A stretch of DNA of 7,087 bases, from positions 2,344 to 9,430 of the forward strand of contig PKZC01000339.1 in the NCBI GenBank assembly GCA_003132905.1, written 5' to 3'. Under the pieces are notes generated by a model. It had not been told where the DNA came from and made no database searches. It was given only the letters and a program-made list of their open reading frames with translations. Below are positions 1 through 6,780 of this stretch, in pieces. Source of the stretch: Bryobacterales bacterium. Its GTDB lineage: Bacteria; Acidobacteriota; Terriglobia; Bryobacterales; Bryobacteraceae. A program made the position numbers and the translations under genes. Position 1 is the stretch's first letter; each line of letters begins with the position of its first letter.

Positions 1-804
1 GCCGGTGTCCGGCTGGACCGCCAAACCCAATGCGTTGCGATGGCCCATCGTGAAGATCTCGGGCCGGTATCCGGCGCGTCCGACGAAGGGATTGTCCGGA
101 GGCACGGTTCCATCGTCGCGCAGCCGGAGCACTTTGCCGGCAAGGTCATTGGGATCTTGCGCGCGCGCCGCGGCCGGCGGGTCGCCGATGCCGACGGTCA
201 TGTACACCATACCGTCTCTGCCGAAGACAATCCGCGATGCGTTGGCGTTTTGAATCGCGGAAAATAGGTCGCGCACATCGGTGAGCGCGGCGCCATCCCA
301 TCGCCTACGAGCAAGCGTGATGATCCCCGCGCTGTTCTCGCCCTTCGCGCCATTGTCGCCGGCCGGTTTGTGATAGGTGAAGTAGACCAGCTTGTTTTCG
401 CTGAAGCGGGGATGGAGCGCCAGATCCATCAAACCGGACAACCGTTGCGCTTGCACCTGCGGCACGCCGGCGATTGGGTTCGGGTCGAGCACGCCATTAC
501 GAACGATGCGTAAGCGTCCGGCGCGCTCGGTAATGAGAATGCCGCCGTCGGGCAGAAAGGCCATGCTCCAGGGCTGATTGAGGCCTTTGGTGACGATCAG
601 ACGGATCTGATGTTGGATACCAGTATCGAGAACGATGGGGCCATCGGCAAGGGGCGGTGAAGGCCAGATGATTGGCGGCGGCGCTGTAGGTGTTCTTGCC
701 GCGCCACCACTTTGCGACCCCAGGATTTGCTGGGCGCGAGCGCCTCCTGCGGGGACAAGCACCGCAATCGTCATGAGGATACCGATCCAATCACGCCGTT
801 CCAT
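1..804 (-). CDS. PQQ-dependent sugar/aldose dehydrogenase (GSDH family), C-terminus cut by window edge
   Basis: The first 268 residues of a six-bladed propeller dehydrogenase of the glucose/sorbosone dehydrogenase family, which oxidises sugars in the periplasm using PQQ. The start ATG at 804 follows a clear Shine-Dalgarno (AAGGAGA on the minus strand, 811-817). An N-terminal signal peptide with an ARA-QQ cleavage site near residue 24 is visible; the RRDWIG stretch at residues 3-8 is slightly Tat-like. Family motifs read in order: GLNQPWSMAFLPDGG, ITERAGRLRIV, GLMDLALHPRF, VYFTY, SRIVFGRDGMVYMTVG, DLAGKVLRLRDDG, DNPF, then PEIFTMGHRNALGLA close to the window edge. The RN pair that contacts PQQ in soluble glucose dehydrogenase is kept. 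The His that normally sits four residues before the Arg of SRIVF is Ala here, so activity is uncertain. It is last in the leftward gene run, 123 bases behind the VWA gene. Family assignment is firm; the substrate is unknown. Confidence 0.9.
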   Translation of the reverse strand, partial: MERRDWIGILMTIAVLVPAGGARAQQILGSQSGGAARTPTAPPPIIWPSPPLADGPIVLDTGIQHQIRLIVTKGLNQPWSMAFLPDGGILITERAGRLRIVRNGVLDPNPIAGVPQVQAQRLSGLMDLALHPRFSENKLVYFTYHKPAGDNGAKGENSAGIITLARRRWDGAALTDVRDLFSAIQNANASRIVFGRDGMVYMTVGIGDPPAAARAQDPNDLAGKVLRLRDDGTVPPDNPFVGRAGYRPEIFTMGHRNALGLAVQPDTG

Positions 805-855
805 CGAAGATCTCCTTCTGGGGAGCTCTGGTTCTGTGGAACTCGCCCAGCAAGC

Positions 856-861
856 ATTCTA
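856..861 (-). promoter_or_regulatory. possible -10 element upstream of the dehydrogenase
   Basis: Within the 123-base gap (805-927), the minus strand reads TAGAAT, five of six matches to TATAAT, about 50 bases before the ATG. No good -35 lies 16-18 bases further upstream (best is TTCGTT-like), so this is weak. It would let the dehydrogenase be transcribed separately from the three genes upstream. I see no convincing terminator hairpin in the gap, so read-through is equally possible. Confidence 0.2.
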
Positions 862-927
862 CTGCACGCCGCCGACCGGAACGAATTAATTGCCTTGGGT
901 CAGCGACCGACGCCTGCGGATCATCCT

Positions 928-2724
928 TCACGGAATTACGACCGCACTGTTTATCGCCGACATCACCTTGCCTTCGGAATCTCTCACCACCAGGCGCACG
1001 ATGTAGCTACCGCTGGCCACATCCAGATTCGTCTTCACCGTTATGCCCCCCTCGGGGAGCGCATCCAGCGTCTGGTCCCGGAACTTCAGGTCCACCACTT
1101 TCTGAGTGCCGACAACGTAATTCCCATTTTGGTCGAACACTCCTGCGACAACAGTCAAGGTATCGTCGTTGTGGCCATCCGTTTTCCGGTAGTGCAGGTG
1201 CTTGGCGTCAACGCGCGCCAGGATGGCGAGTCTGGCCTTCTGATCGCCGGTCTTGAAGTACTGCGTGGTCAATACCACCGGTAGTTCTCGCATTTCGTCG
1301 CGCGAGAAAAACGTTTCCTTCAGTTCTTCCATCGCCTCCTGGGCGGGATCTTCCAGATGATTGCGCTCGAAGTATCCGCGACGCGCCTGCATCGCGAGTC
1401 CGGCGCTATTCTTCAGCACAATGTTTAGCTTGTGGTAGCTGCCGTCGAGCTTCATTTTCTGCGGCGCGAAACCCAGCACGTAAATGTATTCCGGTTGCGT
1501 CGCGAGTTGCTTGAATCCCGCGGCGAAATCGTTACTGTCCTTGAAGAGACTACCTCCGGTGTCATCGGCGAGTTCTTCCAGAACATCCCTATTGGCGAAA
1601 GCTGTCTCGCGCTCATAGTTCGCTTTGATGCTCATTGTATTCGGATCCAAATTGATCGGCGTGGTGTCGGCATTGCCCCCGGGAGTCAGTGAGTAGAGAC
1701 CGCGCGCGTCCAGTGAACGGATGACAACGTTATTGCGGATGGCGTTGTTGATCACGTCCATTTCGTCGGTTCGATGGGCGTTGATCAGATAGAATCCTGG
1801 CGAAACCATAACAATGGTGCGCGTCCCGGGCATAGCCGACATACGCCGGACCAGCCCTTTCAGGGCAAGCAACGTGTTCCGCGTATCCTGAACGCCGATC
1901 TCGAGCTCTTTCAGGACCTCCATTCTTACCGGTGTCGCAATAGAAGCCTGGATGTTGGGTGTCTGACCGGTCTGAGGCGCTGAGGCGTTAGCCTCGGCGA
2001 CTAAGGTGCTGGCTTCCGGGCAGTTGAGAAAATCGGACTCCGCCGCAAGAAGTGCCTGCTGATCGCTCGCATTGATGATTCGATCGGCCTGGAAGTAGCT
2101 GACATCCAGGCAAGGCCTTGCCGCTGCGTCGGTTGGTATCGTCGGCCACGGCTTGATCTGGTCGAGGGTTGCGTCCAGCTTGTCCCGATCGTCGGTGAAG
2201 TCGAGCGAGGTGTGACCGGATGTCGTGTAAATCGCGGCCCGGGTGCCGGGCGCGAATGACTCCTTCAGTACGCGTTTCGCCGCTGCGCGCGTTTGCGCCA
2301 GATCGCCGAAGCTCAGATGCAGATCGTCAAACAGCCACATGATGAAGTGCCCGGCGATGGGTTGCGCGGCCGGCCCGGCAGGCTTGGCCTGGGGATTTCC
2401 GTTAGCGTCGGTTTGGATCGAGGTGTCGGGCAGAATGGGCGGCGCTTCGGCTTTCTCGATGGAAAACTTCGATATTTCCTGAAGCTTGCCTTTGTCGAAG
2501 AGTTGGAAGTCTTCCTTCTTCAGCGTACCGATGGCGTGCCCTTCGCGGTCGCGAACCACCACGGGCACAAGCACCAGATTTACCCCGGTGCTGAAGGTGA
2601 AGGGCGCGTCGCGCTGGGTGACCTCAGCGGTGGTTTGCTGCTGTCCGCCGTTTTGCGCCGGGCAGATCATAACCGCACAGGCGGAAACGATCAATATCAG
2701 CCGCAAAGGAGCGCGGAAATGCAC
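928..2724 (-). CDS. Exported VWA-domain protein, VWFA-related Acidobacterial family
   Basis: 598 residues. A signal peptide covers residues 1-23 (hydrophobic LRLILIVSACAVMI, cleavage near CPA-QN). Residues 47-90 hold the family hallmark strand region VNLVLVPVVVRDREG followed by LKKEDFQLFDKGK. The VWA fold spans about 126-415: the metal-site segment is FDDLHLS (132-138), and MPGTRTIVMVSPGFYL (298-313) and EELADDTGGSLF (383-394) are later VWA strands. YVLGFAPQKMKLDGSYHKL and ARRGYF (425-452) close the family core. Residues 460-598 form an extra beta-rich C-terminal domain ending in RLVVRDSEGKVMSAINSAVVIP. C205 and C234 could form a disulfide. Such proteins are abundant in Acidobacteriota and their partners are unknown. 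GTG at 2724 is the only plausible start because an in-frame TAG lies four codons upstream; no Shine-Dalgarno is present. It sits 14 bases behind the YD-like gene. Confidence 0.9.
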   Translation of the reverse strand: MHFRAPLRLILIVSACAVMICPAQNGGQQQTTAEVTQRDAPFTFSTGVNLVLVPVVVRDREGHAIGTLKKEDFQLFDKGKLQEISKFSIEKAEAPPILPDTSIQTDANGNPQAKPAGPAAQPIAGHFIMWLFDDLHLSFGDLAQTRAAAKRVLKESFAPGTRAAIYTTSGHTSLDFTDDRDKLDATLDQIKPWPTIPTDAAARPCLDVSYFQADRIINASDQQALLAAESDFLNCPEASTLVAEANASAPQTGQTPNIQASIATPVRMEVLKELEIGVQDTRNTLLALKGLVRRMSAMPGTRTIVMVSPGFYLINAHRTDEMDVINNAIRNNVVIRSLDARGLYSLTPGGNADTTPINLDPNTMSIKANYERETAFANRDVLEELADDTGGSLFKDSNDFAAGFKQLATQPEYIYVLGFAPQKMKLDGSYHKLNIVLKNSAGLAMQARRGYFERNHLEDPAQEAMEELKETFFSRDEMRELPVVLTTQYFKTGDQKARLAILARVDAKHLHYRKTDGHNDDTLTVVAGVFDQNGNYVVGTQKVVDLKFRDQTLDALPEGGITVKTNLDVASGSYIVRLVVRDSEGKVMSAINSAVVIP

Positions 2725-2730
2725 GAGTAG

Positions 2731-2736
2731 ATTCTA
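2731..2736 (-). promoter_or_regulatory. -10-like TAGAAT placed for a leaderless VWA transcript
   Basis: In the 14-base gap before the VWA gene the minus strand reads TAGAAT, and exactly six bases separate it from the GTG start. A transcript beginning six or seven bases after this box would start at or next to the GTG. This fits the missing Shine-Dalgarno. The -35 position 17 bases further upstream (ATCACG) matches only three of six consensus bases, so the call rests mainly on the box and its spacing. Confidence 0.3.
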
Positions 2737-2738
2737 TA

Positions 2739-3476
2739 TCAGTCAGAGTAGTACGTGATCGTTCGGTCCATGGAAGCGACCACCACCTCAACACCGGTAG
2801 CTGGATCGCGTTCAACGATTGTCTTCGAAGTCCAGTTTCCCTCCGCATCTGTCGATTGAATAACGGTGCGCCTCGCGATACGAGGAGATTCGTGTTCGCG
2901 TCCGGTGGAATCGCGATAGCTGACCCGCGTCCCCTCAGGGCCGCTAACAATATGGATATCAGGCGGTGCGCCGGTGCGTTGGGGCAACGTAACGTGCGCC
3001 TCCACCAGGCCAGCCCGATAGTCAACCAGCATGCGGATTTCCTTGTTGGCGATCATATCTTCCGAGACCGCCTCGATTACTCTGCCCTCCGAATCGCGTC
3101 TTGTTTTGGTCTTTTCAGATATTTCTCCCGACGCGCTAGTAACGATAGACTCCTCTCCTTCGGGACCAGTCAGAATCCGCCTGGTACTGACTATCGCGCC
3201 TTGGGCGTCCAAAATTTGCACCGTGCATCCCGGCGGGTCGGCTTCGTATTGGAAGGTCTCGTGGAACGAGAGCGTACCATCAGGCCGATAGACGCGTCGC
3301 TCTGTGACCCTTCCGCCAGTGTCATGGTCGGTTATTACCGCCAGCGAAGCGACCGATTGACCGAGATGATAGTCCGTTTTTTGGAGATGCACAGTCCGCG
3401 GTCTCCCCTTGAGGGGCTCGTCGTCCTCCTCGATATTGATGATGACGGGCCGCTCGATGTTGTTATCCGGACGCAT
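2739..3476 (-). CDS. Hypothetical protein with YD/RHS-like beta-hairpin repeats
   Basis: 245 residues, no family recognised with confidence. The chain is polar and rich in short units of the form strand, (D/S)xxG turn, strand: YRPDGTLSF (63-71), LDAQGAIVSTRR (89-100), TGPEGEESIV (103-112), RDSEGRVIEAV (127-137), SGPEGTRVSYRD (178-189), DSTGREHESP (189-198), TDAEGNWTSKTI (209-220). This resembles the YD repeats of RHS proteins but is less regular and lacks their toxin tail. There is no signal peptide or membrane segment, and an in-frame TAG upstream leaves ATG 3476 as the first possible start, so it is probably cytoplasmic as annotated. It begins 7 bases after the CRTAC1 stop with no Shine-Dalgarno, so translation is probably coupled to that gene, and it ends 14 bases before the VWA gene. 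A scaffold or chaperone role for its exported neighbours is speculation. Confidence 0.75.
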   Translation of the reverse strand: MRPDNNIERPVIINIEEDDEPLKGRPRTVHLQKTDYHLGQSVASLAVITDHDTGGRVTERRVYRPDGTLSFHETFQYEADPPGCTVQILDAQGAIVSTRRILTGPEGEESIVTSASGEISEKTKTRRDSEGRVIEAVSEDMIANKEIRMLVDYRAGLVEAHVTLPQRTGAPPDIHIVSGPEGTRVSYRDSTGREHESPRIARRTVIQSTDAEGNWTSKTIVERDPATGVEVVVASMDRTITYYSD

Positions 3477-3483
3477 TCGTTGG

Positions 3484-5286
3484 TCAGCGACTCGAACCTG
3501 ACGGCACTACGACGCACGCCTGACCGGTGCCTTCCTTCAGATTCACGATCGTGTCCACAGCGGTCTGTTGCCACGACTCGCATTCCCCAGCCAGCCAATG
3601 AACCTGGATGCGATTCACTTCGGTATCCTTGCCCAACCCGAAATGAACGCGGGGGTCGTTTGCCGCCAGATAACTGCCATCGCCCCTCACCCACCGCCGG
3701 ACCGAAGTTCCATCCTTCCGCACCAGTTCCACCACGCTCCCATACGCCGAGCGATTGGTTTTCGTGCCCTGCAAATGAACCAGCAGCCAATGTCCACGGT
3801 TTGGCACGGTGTTCAGCAGCAGACGCGCGGGGCCATTATTGTTGGTGACCAGAATGTCCACGCCACCGTCGTTGTTTACGTCGCCGAACGCCGCCGCACG
3901 GCTTACCTCGGCGGTCGCCATCGCCGGACCCGCCAGAGCCGTAATATCTTCGAATCCCTTCCCCTTGCCCATATTCCGCAGCAACAACTTGCGCTCGCGG
4001 TAGGGAAACGGGTCGCCCTTCGGATTCGAGCTCAGATCCCCAGCCATACCTCTCACTCCGCCGTTGGCGCTGAACATGTCGAGCAGCCCGCTATTTGTCA
4101 TATCGAACAGGCCGACGCCAAAGCCCGTATACGGCAGCGAAATATGCGCCAACCCCGATTGCTCCGTCGCGTCCACAAAATCCCCATTGGGTTGGCGTTG
4201 AAACAGCGTGAAGGACTCGGTGGGAAGGTTCGTCACGATGATGGATTCGCCGCCGTCGCCAAAAATATCGCCTGCGGCAAGGCCCATGCCAGCCCGCGGC
4301 TTGCCATCCGAAGCATACGCCAGCCCGTGAGTAAGCCCCACTTCTTTGAACGCTCTCTCGCTCGGCTTCGATTGCGCGCCGCGCCGCTCATTGATCCACA
4401 GATGATTCGCCGCGCCGTCGTTGGCCACCATGAAACCGGGAAACCCATCGGGACCGAAATCACCCGTGAGAATGCCGAGCCCGGGACCCACCTTCGCGTT
4501 CAGGCCCACCTCGTCGGTCACATTCTTGAACCGCCCGTTCCCCAGGTTGCGATACAACTCTGTGGCCGTCCCTTTAAAAGGGGAAGGGCCGCAATAGTCG
4601 AGTTTGCCCTCGGACATATAGCAAGGGCGGCGATAGAAGTCGACATAGTGAACCACCGCGATGTCCAGCAGGCCGTCCTTGTCGTAATCGATGAATGCGG
4701 CACTGGTGGACCAACCGGAGGAAGCGACACCGGCGCTAGCGGTTACGTCTGTGAACGTGCCGTTTCCGTTGTTGTGATACAAAATGTTGTGGCCGTAATT
4801 GGTGACATAGAGATCGATGTACCCGTCGTTGTCGTAGTCGCCTGCTGCCACGCCCATGCCCTTATCGGCGTAGCCCACGCCGGCCGATTCTGTGACATCG
4901 GTGAACGTTAGTTTGCCCGTTTCGGCGAGATTATTGCGGAACAGGCGATTGCCTGGTTTCCAACCCGGCGGAACGGGCACAAGGGGCTTGCCTTGCGGAG
5001 CAGTGGGAGACCCTTGGACCAGAAAAACGTCCAGATCGCCGTCGTTATCGTAGTCGACCAGCGCCGCGCCCGATCCCACCATTTCCGGAAGAAGCATCTC
5101 GCCCGTGGCGCCGGAAAACTGCCAGAAATCGATCCCCACCTGTTTGGAGACGTCCTCGAAGAGGAATGATTTGCCAGAAGAGGATGTTTTGCAGGCGAGC
5201 AACCAGACCAACAACGACGCCGGCAAGAGCAGTACGAAAAGACCCCGCTTCACCGTCGAAACACCATAACAGAGGGATGATATCAT
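3484..5286 (-). CDS. CRTAC1-family protein: FG-GAP propeller with C-terminal ASPIC/UnbV domain, putative lipoprotein
   Basis: 600 residues. The N-terminus has a basic stretch (VKRG, 12-15), a hydrophobic run, and a lipobox LLAC with Cys32, so it is probably a lipoprotein. FG-GAP repeats with calcium-loop signatures follow: DYDNDGDLD (78-86), DYDNDGYID (150-158), DYDKDGLLD (200-208) and DVNNDGGVD (469-477). Degenerate versions are DFGPDGFPG (276-284), a loop near 340, and DMTNSGLLD (395-403). C222 and C232 flank the family's usual Cys-containing insert. The ASPIC/UnbV domain spans about 505-580, with GTKTNRSAYGSVVEL, GDGSYLAANDPRVHFGLG and VHWLAG. The fold is an integrin-alpha-like propeller typical of surface binding proteins; no catalytic site is recognised. 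ATG 5286 has no Shine-Dalgarno. GTG 5253, giving MKRGLFVLLL, is an equally good start with a more normal lipoprotein signal. It leads the leftward run and is divergent to the TPR gene. Confidence 0.92.
   Translation of the reverse strand: MISSLCYGVSTVKRGLFVLLLPASLLVWLLACKTSSSGKSFLFEDVSKQVGIDFWQFSGATGEMLLPEMVGSGAALVDYDNDGDLDVFLVQGSPTAPQGKPLVPVPPGWKPGNRLFRNNLAETGKLTFTDVTESAGVGYADKGMGVAAGDYDNDGYIDLYVTNYGHNILYHNNGNGTFTDVTASAGVASSGWSTSAAFIDYDKDGLLDIAVVHYVDFYRRPCYMSEGKLDYCGPSPFKGTATELYRNLGNGRFKNVTDEVGLNAKVGPGLGILTGDFGPDGFPGFMVANDGAANHLWINERRGAQSKPSERAFKEVGLTHGLAYASDGKPRAGMGLAAGDIFGDGGESIIVTNLPTESFTLFQRQPNGDFVDATEQSGLAHISLPYTGFGVGLFDMTNSGLLDMFSANGGVRGMAGDLSSNPKGDPFPYRERKLLLRNMGKGKGFEDITALAGPAMATAEVSRAAAFGDVNNDGGVDILVTNNNGPARLLLNTVPNRGHWLLVHLQGTKTNRSAYGSVVELVRKDGTSVRRWVRGDGSYLAANDPRVHFGLGKDTEVNRIQVHWLAGECESWQQTAVDTIVNLKEGTGQACVVVPSGSSR
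5277..5286. promoter_or_regulatory. Perfect 10-bp palindrome at the divergent start region
   Basis: ATGATATCAT is its own reverse complement, and its right end is the ATG of the CRTAC1-like gene on the minus strand. It sits between the divergent CRTAC1 and TPR starts. The plus-strand TATCAT inside it (5281-5286) matches five of six bases of a -10 box. It could be a shared operator or promoter core, but a 10-bp AT-rich palindrome can arise by chance. Confidence 0.25.
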
Positions 5287-5302
5287 GGCAATACTTTTAT
5301 GA
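5285..5302 (+). other. Five-codon mini-ORF overlapping the TPR start (possible coupling leader)
   Basis: ATG 5285 opens a frame reading MAILL and then TGA at 5300-5302. This stop overlaps the TPR start codon in an ATGA arrangement. The purine-rich AGAGGG at 5271-5276 sits eight bases before ATG 5285, a normal Shine-Dalgarno spacing, whereas the TPR ATG itself is 22 bases away from it. A terminating ribosome could restart at the TPR ATG. The alternative is chance, or a start upstream of the transcription start. Confidence 0.25.
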
Positions 5303-6702
5303 CGCGGGGAATCGCCGCCGTAATATTGGCTGCGTTGTTGCAGTGGTCGTGCGCGAAATCCGTTCCACCCGTCCCCGCCATCCAGGTAGAGGGTCTCGAT
5401 TCAGACGTAAGAAACGCCATACAGAAGGCCTACGATGAAGCCGTGGCTCAGCCGAAGAGCGCCCAGGCTTCGGGCAGTCTCGGCATGGTGCTGGAAGCGC
5501 ACACTCTGTATCAACCTGCCGTGGGCGCCTTTCAACGCGCCGTCCGGTTAGACCCGAAAGACTTTGCGTGGCGATACTATCTGGCGCTCTGCCTCGAAAA
5601 AACCGGCCAGCTGGATGAGGCGCTGGCGGCGGTTTCCGAAGGCCTGCGCATCCGTGCGGACTATACGCCCGCAATCCTCAAACGAGCCGAACTGCTCCTG
5701 AAGCTGGGACGATTCCCCGAAAGCGCCGCCACGCTCGAATCTTCCCTCGCCAAGAACCCCAACTCGCCGATGGCTCTGTATTTCCTTGGCCGCGTGAAGT
5801 TCGCGCAGCAGGATTTCTCAGCTGCCGACGATCTCTATCGCCGCGCTACGCAGGCTTGGCCGACGTTCGGTTCCGCCTGGTTCGGCCTGGGCGAAACCAG
5901 CAAAAGACTTGGCCGCGATGCGGAAGTTGAGAAAGACTACCAGCTCGCGGAGACTTACAAGGACCACTACCCACCCACCGGAGACGAGTTGTTCCTGCAA
6001 ATGGCAAAGCTTGCCACCGGCATCGAGACCCGCCTCGCGGAAGCCAAAAGGCTGCTGAACAAGCGCGACTTCGACCGGTCCTCACAGATTTACAAAGAGG
6101 TTCTGAAACAATATCCCGAGAATACGGATTGCCTGGTGAACCTTCTTTACATCGCGCAATACCCGAACCAGGCGACTCCCGAAGAAGTGGAAGATCTCTA
6201 CCTGAGAGCCCGCGCCGCGAGTCCGGATCTGCCGGAGGTATACATGTACCACGGCACTGCGCTGGCCGCCCAGGCCAAATACGATGAGGCCGTCGCCGAC
6301 CTCGATAAAGCCATCCAGATCAAGCCAAACAATGCCGAAGCGCACGCATGGCTTGCCGACGTGCGCGAACACCAGCACCGCCCTGCCGACGCAATCGAGC
6401 AATATCGCATCGCCATCTCGCAGCAGCCCGATTTTCGTGTCGCCCGGCTGGAACTGGCAAAAAACCTGCTCTACGCCGGCCGAAGCAGTGAAGCCATCCC
6501 CGTCCTGCTCCCGGCACTGCAGGTGGAAGACCAGAACACGCCCGTGGCGATGATGTTCCTGGTGCAGGCATACGTCAACATGGGAGATCGGGCTTCCGCG
6601 CGAAAATATCTGGAGCAGGCCCACCAGTATGTTCTGCGCAACGGGCCATCGAATCTGCTGCCGCAAATCGAAAATAACTTGAGGAGCCTGGGATCCGGTT
6701 GA
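5299..6702 (+). CDS. Exported tetratricopeptide-repeat (TPR) protein
   Basis: 467 residues. An N-terminal hydrophobic signal (MTRGIAAVILAALLQWSC) ends at Cys18; LQWSC is a poor lipobox, so lipoprotein or ordinary secretion are both possible. From about residue 54 to 448 the protein is made of TPR units. Clear ones include AVGAFQRAVRLDPKDF (74-89), GQLDEALAAVSEGLRI (103-118), GRFPESAATLESSLAKNPNS (137-156), AKYDEAVADLDKAIQIKPNN (326-345) and RPADAIEQYRIAISQQPDF (361-379). Residues 222-275 (ERLAEAKR-like helices, then DFDRSSQIYKEVLKQYPEN) form a second block after a linker. TPR solenoids are protein-binding scaffolds. Pairing with a CRTAC1-type gene suggests a shared envelope assembly, which is inference. 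ATG 5299 is the only start: an in-frame TGA lies at 5278-5280 and no start codon falls between. It has no Shine-Dalgarno of its own. Confidence 0.88.
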   Translation: MTRGIAAVILAALLQWSCAKSVPPVPAIQVEGLDSDVRNAIQKAYDEAVAQPKSAQASGSLGMVLEAHTLYQPAVGAFQRAVRLDPKDFAWRYYLALCLEKTGQLDEALAAVSEGLRIRADYTPAILKRAELLLKLGRFPESAATLESSLAKNPNSPMALYFLGRVKFAQQDFSAADDLYRRATQAWPTFGSAWFGLGETSKRLGRDAEVEKDYQLAETYKDHYPPTGDELFLQMAKLATGIETRLAEAKRLLNKRDFDRSSQIYKEVLKQYPENTDCLVNLLYIAQYPNQATPEEVEDLYLRARAASPDLPEVYMYHGTALAAQAKYDEAVADLDKAIQIKPNNAEAHAWLADVREHQHRPADAIEQYRIAISQQPDFRVARLELAKNLLYAGRSSEAIPVLLPALQVEDQNTPVAMMFLVQAYVNMGDRASARKYLEQAHQYVLRNGPSNLLPQIENNLRSLGSG

Positions 6703-6780
6703 AAAAGGGCGATCGAACCAGTACATCCTCTGGCCGACCACATCAAAAGCGGTGATACTAACGCACACATCAAGTGATTA

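Noticed and set aside
712..1284. 190-codon plus-strand open frame across the dehydrogenase/VWA gap
   Set aside because: It overlaps two well-supported minus-strand genes and their intergenic Shine-Dalgarno, and its composition is that of a shadow frame.
2856..3848. 330-codon plus-strand open frame spanning the YD-like gene and the end of the CRTAC1-like gene
   Set aside because: It crosses the boundary of two closely packed opposite-strand genes, is Arg/Pro/Ser rich and has no recognisable fold.
4571..4586. Near-palindrome CCCTTTAAAAGGGG
   Set aside because: It is imperfect at the centre, lies inside the CRTAC1 coding sequence, and has no T-run, so it is not a terminator.
3568..4911. 447-codon plus-strand open frame antisense to the CRTAC1-like gene
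   Set aside because: The minus-strand frame has unmistakable FG-GAP repeats; the plus-strand translation is low-complexity, His/Arg/Val rich, without a domain or Shine-Dalgarno. It is a codon-bias shadow.
6694..6716. GGTT...AACC pairing after the TPR stop as a terminator
   Set aside because: Only four base pairs around a long loop, with no T-run following.
6082..6768. 228-codon minus-strand open frame antisense to the TPR gene
   Set aside because: The plus strand shows clear TPR periodicity; the antisense product has no family features and no ribosome site.
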